A stretch of 64,000 bases of DNA from Desulforhabdus amnigena (GTDB lineage Bacteria; Desulfobacterota; Syntrophobacteria; Syntrophobacterales; Syntrophobacteraceae). Under the pieces are notes generated by a model. That model did no database searches and was not told the DNA's origin. It saw only the letters and a list, made by a program, of their open reading frames with translations. This document shows positions 44,742 to 52,176 of the stretch, in pieces (position 1 is the first letter of the stretch; each line of letters starts with the position of its first letter). The DNA is taken from positions 461,001-525,000 of the forward strand of contig NZ_BSDR01000001.1 of assembly GCF_027925305.1 (NCBI RefSeq), written 5' to 3'. The position numbers were made by a program, and so were the translations under genes.

Positions 44742-45428
44742 CTACAATAGTCCTTCCGCTATCTTTTCCCTTTTCAACATGGAGGTATCCCTACCCATAG
44801 TGATGCTTCGCCCGATGGGAGCAATAAATATGTGTACGAACTTGGTGAAAGGGATGACGGCAAAAAAGAAAGCGATCAGAATCACATGAATGACCCACAT
44901 TGATGGGTACAGAACGTCCCATTGCCAGGGAAATTTCCCCAGCCATCGTGCCAGGGGAGCCATCATAAAAGAGTATTGGATGAAAACATCATGGGGTTCG
45001 GTGACAAATCGAAAGGCTTCCGTCATGAATCCGGTGGCTACAATTAACCATAGAAGCAACAGGAGCCGCATATCCACCAGTACCTTTTCCTGCTCGGTAT
45101 GCATGATTCGATGAATCAACCCCAGAGTAAGCCCCACAAAGAGAACCAGTCCGGTCAACTCGAGGCCGAATTTGAGATAACCCCTGCCTGTCCCGCTGAC
45201 AAAGTACTCGATGGGGTAGACTTTTATGAGAAGCGCATAGAGCTGGGCTACGACAAAGAGGGAGACAAATCCGAAGGCAATGAGCAAATGCCTGAGCCAG
45301 AGGAACGTAGATCGGTTCTCGATCCTCTTCTGGATAACGGCTTCACGAAAGATGGTCTCAATACTGGGAAACGGCAAGCGAACACGGGGGTCACGACCGA
45401 TCGTTCCAGTTGCGCCGGGGTCGTTCAC
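44742..45428 (-). CDS. NarI/DsrM-like membrane cytochrome b subunit, probably the 3' part of an IS-interrupted gene
   Basis: A 228-residue reading frame with about five hydrophobic helices and His in membrane positions: WLRHLLIAFGF near 47, GLIHRIMH near 107-111, MWVIHVILI, and FTKFVHIFIAP near the end. It has the pattern of NarI and DsrM haem-b quinone subunits. The GTG start has no ribosome-binding site, and the first 20 residues look mid-protein (linker to PFPSIETIFREAVIQKRIENRS). The missing first helix is encoded at 47014-47149, on the other side of the IS110 element. I infer the original gene was split. As it stands, expression is doubtful. Confidence 0.72.
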   Translation of the reverse strand: MNDPGATGTIGRDPRVRLPFPSIETIFREAVIQKRIENRSTFLWLRHLLIAFGFVSLFVVAQLYALLIKVYPIEYFVSGTGRGYLKFGLELTGLVLFVGLTLGLIHRIMHTEQEKVLVDMRLLLLLWLIVATGFMTEAFRFVTEPHDVFIQYSFMMAPLARWLGKFPWQWDVLYPSMWVIHVILIAFFFAVIPFTKFVHIFIAPIGRSITMGRDTSMLKREKIAEGLL

Positions 45429-45538
45429 CCATAGAATATGAGCGATTTTACCGTGAAAGTACTATGAGCTCTCGGGAACAGTCCACCATCTCCGCTTTTG
45501 GGCGGATTGAAAAAAACCTGAGTTGTGGTAAGGTCTGT

Positions 45539-46759
45539 TCAGATCGCAGTGGGCAGCATATGGTACTGGCGCAAAGCCGCGATCCATCGAGGAGCATTGC
45601 GCTGAACCATCAGCTCTTTGTAATCCACCTGTGAATCTCGATAAGGTACCCTGCGACTGAGCAGAATGAAAACGATTTTCAGAATCTTATGAGCCAAAGC
45701 AATAATGGCGCGCTTGTGTCCCCGGCGTATGACAAGCCCCGAATACTTGCTTTGGAACATGCTTTTGGTACGACGTGCGGCATTGGCCATTTCGCACAAC
45801 AGTCGTCGTACATATGGGTTGCCCTTGCGAATGCGACCGCTTTTTCGCTTTCCGGCGGATTCGTTATTGCCAGGGCAGACCCCGGCCCACGAGGCCAGAC
45901 GCTGTGGGGAGCCGAAGGCCTCCATGTCCAGTCCGATCTCGACGATCAACATAGCCGCACCCACGGCATCGATTCCAGGTATGGTCTGGAGAAGGTCCAG
46001 AGCCCAGCGGTGAGACTCCAGTTCAGCCAGCAATTGGGTGTCGAATCGAGCGATACGGGCCTCGAGCTCACGGATGTGCTGGAGGATTTCGCGCAGGACG
46101 AATCGATGGGCGGGAGTCAAATCGCCATCGAGTGCGTCGAGCAACTCCTCGGGAGTGGCTTTGAGCCTGGAGTTGGCAAACTCCAGCGCCTGCAGGGGTG
46201 TTCCGCCCTCGATCAAACATTCGATCATATGCCGGGCGGCTTGACCGTGAATATCACTGACCACCACGGAAAGACGTATTCCGCCATCCGTGAGGACTTT
46301 ATGAAGCCTGTTCTTTTCACTGGCAAGCATCCCAACCAGCTTCTGTCTCTCACGGGAAATCAGACGGAGGTTTCCCAGTTCTTCTGGAGGAATGAAGCTC
46401 CCGCGAAGCAGGCCGCAACGGGCCAGCATGGCCAGCCAGCGACTGTCGGCCACATCCGTTTTGCGACCGGGAACCTGCTTGACGTGTCGGGCATTGACAA
46501 CGGCGGCAACGATTCCCTCGCGTTCCAAGGCCGAGTAGATGCTCTTCCAGTAGATGCCCGTGCTCTCCATGACCACAATTTCGGGGTTGGCGTCTCTGGC
46601 CCACCTGGCCAAAGCTCGCCGATCCCGCTTAAACGTACCGAAAGTCAGTGTTTCCGTGTGGATCGATCCGTCTTCCTGTTCCGCAATCAGACAGGCCGTC
46701 ACATGCTTTTGATGAACATCAAGGCCTATAGCGCTCTTGTGGATCGGTTCCAGTTCCAT
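45539..46759 (-). CDS. IS110-family transposase (DEDD recombinase)
   Basis: A 406-residue transposase. The N-terminal DEDD_Tnp_IS110 domain begins AIGLDVHQKHVTAC, with VVMESTGIYWK carrying the second acid and RKTDVADSRWLA the last Asp pair. The C-terminal Transposase_20 domain has TIPGIDAVGAAMLIVEIG and FGSPQRLASWAGVCPGNNES, including the serine used in strand cleavage in the family. Length is typical. It seems intact and possibly active. Ribosome-binding site AGGAGGAG precedes the ATG but lies in a hairpin loop. Confidence 0.95.
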   Translation of the reverse strand: MELEPIHKSAIGLDVHQKHVTACLIAEQEDGSIHTETLTFGTFKRDRRALARWARDANPEIVVMESTGIYWKSIYSALEREGIVAAVVNARHVKQVPGRKTDVADSRWLAMLARCGLLRGSFIPPEELGNLRLISRERQKLVGMLASEKNRLHKVLTDGGIRLSVVVSDIHGQAARHMIECLIEGGTPLQALEFANSRLKATPEELLDALDGDLTPAHRFVLREILQHIRELEARIARFDTQLLAELESHRWALDLLQTIPGIDAVGAAMLIVEIGLDMEAFGSPQRLASWAGVCPGNNESAGKRKSGRIRKGNPYVRRLLCEMANAARRTKSMFQSKYSGLVIRRGHKRAIIALAHKILKIVFILLSRRVPYRDSQVDYKELMVQRNAPRWIAALRQYHMLPTAI

Positions 46760-46806
46760 GTCCTCGACTCCTCCTGTAAAATGTATGTTGAGATGGCGAG
46801 GACATG
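46757..46806 (-). promoter_or_regulatory. hairpin enclosing the transposase ribosome-binding site and start codon
   Basis: A perfect 10-base inverted repeat, CATGTCCTCG at 46757-46766 and CGAGGACATG at 46797-46806, flanks a 30-base loop. In mRNA the arm nearer the gene contains the ATG start, and the loop contains AGGAGGAG. Folding would hide the start codon, limiting transposase translation. Confidence 0.55.
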
Positions 46807-46963
46807 TTTCGAATCAACCTGCGGGTGCCCGGCACCCGTGGCCCTATTACCGTGCGCTCTCTATAGAAGCAATCCGGGGTGCGATGCGAAACAATGGGTC
46901 TCGTTAGCTGACTGGGTCCAAGCCACGTATTCACTTGCGCGACCTCGCCCTCGCCAGCTCCCT

Positions 46964-47063
46964 TTATACCACCTTTCATCATCAGGGGTGCCGCGAACAT
47001 CTCGGCATGAACGTTATACCACCTTTCATCATCAGGGGTGCCGCGAACATCTCGGCATGAACG
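46964..47063. repeat. 50-bp perfect tandem duplication
   Basis: The unit TTATACC...CATGAACG at 46964-47013 is repeated exactly at 47014-47063, and the following bases TTAGC start as if a third copy began. It abuts the presumed IS110 end and duplicates host coding sequence for AEMFAAPLMMKGGI. Confidence 0.85.
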
Positions 47064-47149
47064 TTAGCTACGATGTTCCTGTAGACACCGACCAGAAAGA
47101 AGGCCATCGACACCAGGACCAGCACCCATATGAAAGTGTATTTGAGCAT
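47014..47149 (-). pseudogene. 5' fragment of the interrupted NarI/DsrM-like membrane gene
   Basis: From ATG 47149, 2 bases after the ferredoxin stop, the frame reads MLKYTFIWVLVLVSMAFFLV, then GVYRNIVANVHAEM and onward: a first transmembrane helix and the start of a cytoplasmic loop. It then enters the 50-base duplication and becomes out of frame in the second copy, where it soon meets a stop. The rest of the protein resumes at 45428 beyond the IS110 element. The usual operon order (Mo subunit, Fe-S subunit, membrane subunit) agrees. Confidence 0.65.
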
Positions 47150-47151
47150 GG

Positions 47152-47679
47152 TTACGCCCCTTCATGGCCCAGAAGGACCCCACCTGCCTCTTCATAAAAA
47201 AGGCGGTCTGCCGTGTTCTTCTTGGAGAATTTGGCGAGCTCATCGATGAGTCCTGAGACAATAGCCTGCGTCGGGCAGATTTCTTCACAGGCCCGCTTCA
47301 TTCCCCTGGGACGTTCCTGGCAGAAGTTGCATTTCTCCATTCGGCCTTTCACGCTCATCTTGGGTGCACCGAAGGGGCAGGCCCACAGGCAGAGCATGCA
47401 CCCCACGCACTTTGACTGGTCAACGGTCACGGCACCGGTTTCTTCGCTCTTGCTGATGGCCTGCCGGGGACATGCTTTTTTGCACGGCGCATCTGCGCAA
47501 TGCATACAGGCCAGGGAAACGTTCACACCGGTGATTTCGGGAAACTGCCCTCTCGTCAGGCACGTGACATTTCTCCATTTCACCGTCTGGTTCGAGCCGT
47601 TCCACACCTGGCAGGCAACCTCACAGGCGCGGCAGCCGACACATTTTTCTTTATCGAAGTAAAATCCGTACTGGCTCAT
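47152..47679 (-). CDS. four-cluster ferredoxin subunit, DmsB/PhsB/HybA-like
   Basis: A 175-residue iron-sulfur electron-transfer subunit with four 4Fe-4S groupings: CVGCRACEVAC near 13-23, CMHCADAPCKKACP near 58-71, CVGCMLCLWACPFG near 91-104, and CNFCQ ... CEEICP near 117-136. This is the standard subunit between a Mo catalytic subunit and a membrane anchor. It lies 7 bases after Mo enzyme 4 and 2 bases before the interrupted membrane gene. The subunits lack a Tat signal, so the complex would face the cytoplasm. Confidence 0.93.
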   Translation of the reverse strand: MSQYGFYFDKEKCVGCRACEVACQVWNGSNQTVKWRNVTCLTRGQFPEITGVNVSLACMHCADAPCKKACPRQAISKSEETGAVTVDQSKCVGCMLCLWACPFGAPKMSVKGRMEKCNFCQERPRGMKRACEEICPTQAIVSGLIDELAKFSKKNTADRLFYEEAGGVLLGHEGA

Positions 47680-47686
47680 GAGGCAC

Positions 47687-49780
47687 CTAAACCTTCCTTA
47701 CGCTCACCTTGCATTCGTTGTATCCGATCCCTCCGGACACGGAATTGACCATGGAATCGAAGATCGGGTTCACATGAGACCCTTTGCCCCTGGCAATGGA
47801 TCCCATGGTGCGGCCGAAACCGTGGCCATGCAGGACACGCACAATGCCGGGCTTGAGGCCCTCTTTGACTCGCGCGGCGATGGTCACCCTCCCCAGGGGC
47901 GAGGCGAGCTCGACGCGGTCTCCGTCGGAAATGCCCAACTCCCCGGCGTCCCGAGCGCTGAGTTCCGCCCAGTTTTCACCCTCGATTTCCATCAGGTAGG
48001 GATTGTTTTGCGTATGGGTCCCGCAGTGGTTTTGCATCTTGGCGTTGATGAGCTGAAAAGGGTATTCGGGATCGGGCTTTACGCGCTGATCTTCCTCGTA
48101 GACGGGCATCGGATCGTAGCCGTTTTCTGCCAGGAGCTCGGAATAGACCTCGACTCTGCCTGTAGAGGTCATAAAGCCTTCTTCGAGGTATTTGCGGTAG
48201 CGCATCTCTCCGTGCCAGACTCCCTTTTCCTTGAGCTCCTCGAAGGAAACCGGAAGAAAGGAAGTGACGGTCCTTGCCCAGTCTTCCCAGGTTTCCCACT
48301 GGAAGTAATGGCCGTATCCCATCTTCTGGGCCAGCCCCTTCATGATCTCGTAATGGGGTTTCGAGCTTCCCATGCAGGGGATGGCGGGTTGGGAGAGAAT
48401 CACCTGCGGCCCGGACCAGAGACTTTCCCTGACCTCCGCCCGCTCGAACATGGAGGCTTCTGGCAGGACAATATCGGATAACTGAGCGGTTTCACTCATG
48501 TAGAGATCGATCGTGACGGAGAGGTCCAACCCCGCCATCATTTTTCGAAAGAGCCCGGTGTTCGGATCACTCATGGCCGGGTTGACGATGTGGAAAAAGA
48601 GAGTTCTTACCGGGTACGGATCTCCCTCCAGGACCGCCTTGGGCAGCAGCTGGCTGGGGATATCGGGGGCAAGGGGATAGCCCATGGCGGTACTGAGATT
48701 CGGCCGCATCGGGACGGCGATTTCTTCCTCGGGAATATCGAGGGGCGGGAGAAGAGGCCCGGCTTCCTTCAAAATCAAGCAACCAGGGCCATCGACATTG
48801 CCCGTGATCGCATTGAGGCAGAAGATGGCTCTCAGCGCCTGGAAGCCATTCGAATAATTGACGATACCCTTCAGTCCGTCCATCACGGCCGGTTTGGTCC
48901 GGGCGAATTCGTCGGCGAGCTCGATGATCGTCTCGGCAGGAATGCCGGTGATTCCTTCCGCCCACTGGGGAGTGTACCCGTTAGCCTTGACGTGCTCGGC
49001 GAAAGCATCGAAACCGTACACGTAGTTTTCGCAAAACTCCGCATCGTGGGCGCCCGTCTCGATGATGCGGTGGGCCATGGCGAGCGCTAGAGCCCCGTCG
49101 GTGCCCGGATTGATGGGGAGCCAGACGTGGGCCTTTTCCGCGGTTCTACTGCGATAGGGGTCTACCACCACGAGCTTCGCATTTCGTTTGACGACCTCCA
49201 CCAACTCGCGGTTTTCGTGCAGACTCTGATTCGGGCCCAGCGGATCTTCACCCCATAACATGATGAACCGGCTGTTCTCGTAGTCCTTGGTGGGAAGAGG
49301 GTGACCGTAGGTTGCCAACCCGGCCAGGCGTCGACTCTGGTCACAGGCCGCACCATGGCCCGACCAGTTGGGCGTCCCATAGAGCTGGACGAAGAGCTGC
49401 TGGGAAAACATCTCGTTGGAATCGAGGTGCCACAGGTAGGCCACGGCTTCGGGGCCGTATTTTTCTTTAATATTCTGGAGCTTTTCCGCAATGAAGGAGA
49501 AGGCCTCATCCCAGGAGATGACCTTGAAGTTGCCGTTCTTGCCTTTTTTCATCGGATGGAGCAACCGGTCGGGGTCTCTGGCGAGGTGAATGCTCGAAAT
49601 CCCCTTGACACACCGCGTCGTTCGGTTTGGAGCATTCTCATTTCCCCTCACATAGACCACCTTGTTGTCACGCACGAAGACTTCGGTGGGACAATGCCAG
49701 GGACACACGATACATACCCCGGGCACCACCCTGGTTCCCCGAATCTCATTGATGATATGGCGAGTGCTTTGTGGATTCAT
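47687..49780 (-). CDS. bis-MGD Mo/W oxidoreductase, enzyme 4 (PhsA/FdhF-like)
   Basis: A 697-residue DMSO-reductase-family catalytic subunit. The cluster is CIVCPWHC near 23-30 with a fourth Cys in TRCVKG. Putative metal-ligand Cys lies in GHGAACDQSRR, then VVVDPYRSRTAEKAHVWLPI, and the C-terminal pterin domain contains NAKMQNHCGTHTQNNPYL and LHGHGFGRTMGS. The order catalytic subunit, four-cluster ferredoxin, membrane cytochrome b fits a respiratory-type complex, but no twin-Arg signal is visible. AAGAGGA precedes ATG. Substrate could be a sulfur compound, formate or a pathway intermediate. The sequence alone does not say. Confidence 0.87.
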   Translation of the reverse strand: MNPQSTRHIINEIRGTRVVPGVCIVCPWHCPTEVFVRDNKVVYVRGNENAPNRTTRCVKGISSIHLARDPDRLLHPMKKGKNGNFKVISWDEAFSFIAEKLQNIKEKYGPEAVAYLWHLDSNEMFSQQLFVQLYGTPNWSGHGAACDQSRRLAGLATYGHPLPTKDYENSRFIMLWGEDPLGPNQSLHENRELVEVVKRNAKLVVVDPYRSRTAEKAHVWLPINPGTDGALALAMAHRIIETGAHDAEFCENYVYGFDAFAEHVKANGYTPQWAEGITGIPAETIIELADEFARTKPAVMDGLKGIVNYSNGFQALRAIFCLNAITGNVDGPGCLILKEAGPLLPPLDIPEEEIAVPMRPNLSTAMGYPLAPDIPSQLLPKAVLEGDPYPVRTLFFHIVNPAMSDPNTGLFRKMMAGLDLSVTIDLYMSETAQLSDIVLPEASMFERAEVRESLWSGPQVILSQPAIPCMGSSKPHYEIMKGLAQKMGYGHYFQWETWEDWARTVTSFLPVSFEELKEKGVWHGEMRYRKYLEEGFMTSTGRVEVYSELLAENGYDPMPVYEEDQRVKPDPEYPFQLINAKMQNHCGTHTQNNPYLMEIEGENWAELSARDAGELGISDGDRVELASPLGRVTIAARVKEGLKPGIVRVLHGHGFGRTMGSIARGKGSHVNPIFDSMVNSVSGGIGYNECKVSVRKV

Positions 49781-49866
49781 TCCTCTTGCTCTTTTCTTGT
49801 TCGTAAGTCCGTTTTGTCTGTTGTTGCGGAGACAGCGCCTTCAGATCGCTGCAGGTCTGAACATCT

Positions 49867-50652
49867 CTATCCGAGCGAAATTCGCAGACCGTCATAGGCG
49901 AGCCTGACCTTGCCCCCATAAGGTTCTATGGCGCTCTCGATCTCCTGGCTCGTTACGGGCTTGCCGTAGTGCATGGAAAGATGCGTCAGGTAGAGCACTC
50001 CGACATTGAGCTCCCGCGCTGTCTGAATGGTCTGTTCAAACGCCAGATGTTTGCCCGGATACCAGTTCTCTTCCCAGAAGGTCGCATCCAGTATGAGGTT
50101 TTCGATACCGGTCAGAAGGTCTCGCATGCGATGGGGCAAGGGTCCCGTATCAGGCAGATAGGCCGTGCGCTCAGCCCTGGTGTCGATGAGGTAGCCCAGC
50201 GTCCCCCGCGAATGGGCGACTTCGACCGCTGTAATGGAAACCCCGAACCGGTGCACCGTTTCCCCTGGCTGGATGGGAACGACGTCCATCCATTCCTCCA
50301 CCGACCCATGGCGGCTTTGCAGCTCTTCGAGCGTTTCAGAGCTCATGACCGACGGTAGCCTCTCTTTGCGATGGAAGCGGGCGTAGAGCTCGAGATCACC
50401 GAGCGCAGCGCAATGATCATGATGAGCGTGAGTGAGGAAGAAACAATCGATACGACTAAGCTGCTCTCGAAGTAGTTGCGAGGAGAGCTCAGGTGGTGCG
50501 TCGAACAGCAGATTGCCTTCTCCACAGAGTGCAACGGCGCAGCGAGTTCGTCTGTATCGAGGATCCTCCCAGGCCTCTTTGCACACCCTGCAGTTGCAGT
50601 AGAATTCGGGCACACCATTCCCAGCACCGGTGCCCAGGAAAACCAGTTCCAT
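49867..50652 (-). CDS. metallo-beta-lactamase-fold hydrolase, PhnP-like
   Basis: A 261-residue MBL-fold protein. It opens FLGTGAGNGVPEFYCNCRVC, with the Cys-rich start of PhnP, then LTHAHHDHCAALGDLELYA (HxHxDH metal site), and later VAHSRG, YLPDTGPL and LTHLSMHYGKP, supplying the other His/Asp ligands. PhnP hydrolyses cyclic phosphodiesters, and relatives act on RNA or other phosphoesters. AAGGAGGG precedes ATG. It precedes Mo enzyme 4 by 86 bases and follows the zinc-ribbon gene in the same operon, so a pterin- or nucleotide-linked job is possible. Confidence 0.85.
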   Translation of the reverse strand: MELVFLGTGAGNGVPEFYCNCRVCKEAWEDPRYRRTRCAVALCGEGNLLFDAPPELSSQLLREQLSRIDCFFLTHAHHDHCAALGDLELYARFHRKERLPSVMSSETLEELQSRHGSVEEWMDVVPIQPGETVHRFGVSITAVEVAHSRGTLGYLIDTRAERTAYLPDTGPLPHRMRDLLTGIENLILDATFWEENWYPGKHLAFEQTIQTARELNVGVLYLTHLSMHYGKPVTSQEIESAIEPYGGKVRLAYDGLRISLG

Positions 50653-50684
50653 TCGAATGCCCTCCTTGATGTCGCATCGACCAT

Positions 50685-51053
50685 CTATTTCTTCACCGGG
50701 CCTGCCGGACCCGCGGAGCGCTGCAGGCTCAGAGGAAGCGTTTCACCGCAAGACGCACAGGATTTCGTGTCGGTCAGTTGGGTCAGGTCGGCCGCAACCA
50801 GGTCAATCATTGCCTGGGTGAGCTTCCCCTGGGACAGAGGCATGATCTGTTTGAGGGTCATACCCATGGCCATTTTGAGTCTTGGATCGGCGGTCATGGC
50901 CTGGCAGTGCTTTTCGAGAATGGCCTTGGAATGCTCGTTCCCCATGAGTTCGGACAGGTTCGAGTCCATGGAAAGAGGCAGTGGATTCATTTTGCCGCAC
51001 TTGGGGCATGCGATCTCTCTTTTTTTGATGGCCGTAGCCGGTCTGAAGCACAT
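50685..51053 (-). CDS. zinc-ribbon protein with inserted helical domain
   Basis: About 122 residues from MCFRPATAIK. A CPKCGKMNP knuckle is separated from a CASCGETLP knuckle by about 75 residues; in ordinary short 'MCFRP' zinc-ribbon proteins the two lie close together. The insertion (NEHSKAILEKHCQAMTADP, then RLKMAMGMTLKQIMPLSQGK) is the same helical domain as at 26716-26925. Start chosen at 51053, after GAGAGGGA. An upstream ATG adds 16 residues. It is the first gene of the Mo/Hdr operon, directly under the palindromic operator. Possibly a scaffold or regulatory protein. Confidence 0.75.
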   Translation of the reverse strand: MCFRPATAIKKREIACPKCGKMNPLPLSMDSNLSELMGNEHSKAILEKHCQAMTADPRLKMAMGMTLKQIMPLSQGKLTQAMIDLVAADLTQLTDTKSCASCGETLPLSLQRSAGPAGPVKK

Positions 51054-51099
51054 GTCGTTTTCCCTCTCTCTTTTGGATAACATAATTTCACCTATTGGT

Positions 51100-51145
51100 G
51101 ACACTCTATAGTGTCTATCAATAGCCTATTTTACACATAAGTCAA
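51100..51145 (-). promoter_or_regulatory. promoter and palindromic operator of the Mo/Hdr operon
   Basis: Read on the minus strand, TTGACT (51145-51140), a 16-base spacer and TATTGA (51123-51118) are followed by GACACTATAGAGTGTC (51115-51100), an inverted repeat with 6-base arms. Its core matches the operators at 14701, 55260 and 55510. The transcript would begin about 45-55 bases before the zinc-ribbon gene's start. Confidence 0.6.
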
Positions 51146-51524
51146 GATTTTTTTTGCGGTAGATTCAAGTATTGGAAATGGTACCGGATATCGTTCTTCA
51201 GTCGATGAAGTACACTGTGATACCAGGCGACATCGAATTCAAAACGAATCCTCAACGGGTTTGCCAAAGGAGGGCTTGCCATGCCTTTTTCTGGTGCGGA
51301 TAGCCCCTGACTCGGGGCCTTTCCTGTGGCGACAATTTCGCACTGAAAAGGAAATCGTGGTGCGAGCAGGGTGTTTTTAGTGAGGGAGAGACGACCTCCG
51401 CTCTGTATGGAGGCCCGGTGGTTTCAGGTAATAAAGTCGTGATGGGTAGGGTTTGCTGAGGGAGGAGAGAGCCCGCTGGAACTTCCCATTAAGCCAGGGT
51501 CCAGCGAGTCAAATCATCCTTCTC
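51146..51524. other. intergenic region between TetR gene and Mo/Hdr promoter
   Basis: About 380 bases with no coding frame. A GCCCC/GGGGC hairpin with a 6-base loop near 51304-51320, followed by TTT, could be a weak plus-strand terminator. Otherwise I see no gene, repeat or known RNA. Confidence 0.4.
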
Positions 51525-52148
51525 TTATAGAAATTTGACAAAAATCTTGTGAACTTCATCGATAAGTGGATCGCTGACACCGGTGCCAAGCGCCGTAATT
51601 TCCGCAGTCCGCACGTCGGCCTTGGCCATGAACGGAATGACAAGGTTCCAATGCACAAAAAAGGAAAAAAGCATCAGGCACGCAACGACCGGGTTGATGT
51701 CCCCAGGACGGATTTCTTTTTTGCCTTCTTCCAGAATACTGCTGAAGGTGGCAAACAGCTTGTCTAATCCCTCCACGACATCTTTCGGCAGGAACTCACC
51801 CCCTGAGAGCAACTCCCGCAGAACGATCGAGTGGAGTTCTCGATTATTCCCGATTTGGGCGACGCTAAGGATAAAATGGCGCAGCTTCTCTTCGGGTGTC
51901 ATCTTGTCTGTGATATTGACATCGATAAGCTTATATGCTCCGTTCAACATTTCTTTAATGACAGAAGCATAGAGTGTATCTTTGTCACCCATATAGTAGT
52001 ACATGCTGCGTTTGCTGATGCCTGCCAGATCCGCTATCTCGTTGGTGCTAGCACCGGCATATCCTTTTTCAGCAAATACTTCCGTAGCTGTTTTGAGGAT
52101 ATGGCGCATCTTCTCCTGTCTTCTGTTTTTCACATCTTTTAGCGACAC
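51525..52148 (-). CDS. TetR/AcrR-family transcriptional regulator 1
   Basis: A 207-residue regulator. The N-terminal HTH is ILKTATEVFAEKGYAGAST, then NEIADLAGISKRSMYYYMGD, the standard TetR pattern. The C-terminal ligand-binding domain (from about 70) is all-helical. GTG start with GGAGA upstream. It lies beside the operator-bearing promoter of the Mo/Hdr operon and is co-directional with it, making it the best candidate to bind the CACYA-N2-TRGTG sites (inference). The MobA gene is 28 bases upstream and may be co-transcribed. Confidence 0.92.
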   Translation of the reverse strand: MSLKDVKNRRQEKMRHILKTATEVFAEKGYAGASTNEIADLAGISKRSMYYYMGDKDTLYASVIKEMLNGAYKLIDVNITDKMTPEEKLRHFILSVAQIGNNRELHSIVLRELLSGGEFLPKDVVEGLDKLFATFSSILEEGKKEIRPGDINPVVACLMLFSFFVHWNLVIPFMAKADVRTAEITALGTGVSDPLIDEVHKIFVKFL

Positions 52149-52176
52149 AATCGATTCTCCGCTATAATCTGGTCAA

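Larger units (their letters stand above)
45440..46963 (-). mobile_element. IS110-family insertion sequence (ends approximate)
   Basis: The region contains one DEDD transposase gene plus about 200 bases before its start and about 90 after. It lies inside the cytochrome-b-like gene. IS110 elements have no clear terminal inverted repeats, so the exact ends are not visible. I place the right limit at the junction with the 50-base tandem repeat and the left limit just before the resumption of the host frame at about 45438. The long leader upstream of the transposase is where IS110-group elements encode a bridge RNA. Confidence 0.7.
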
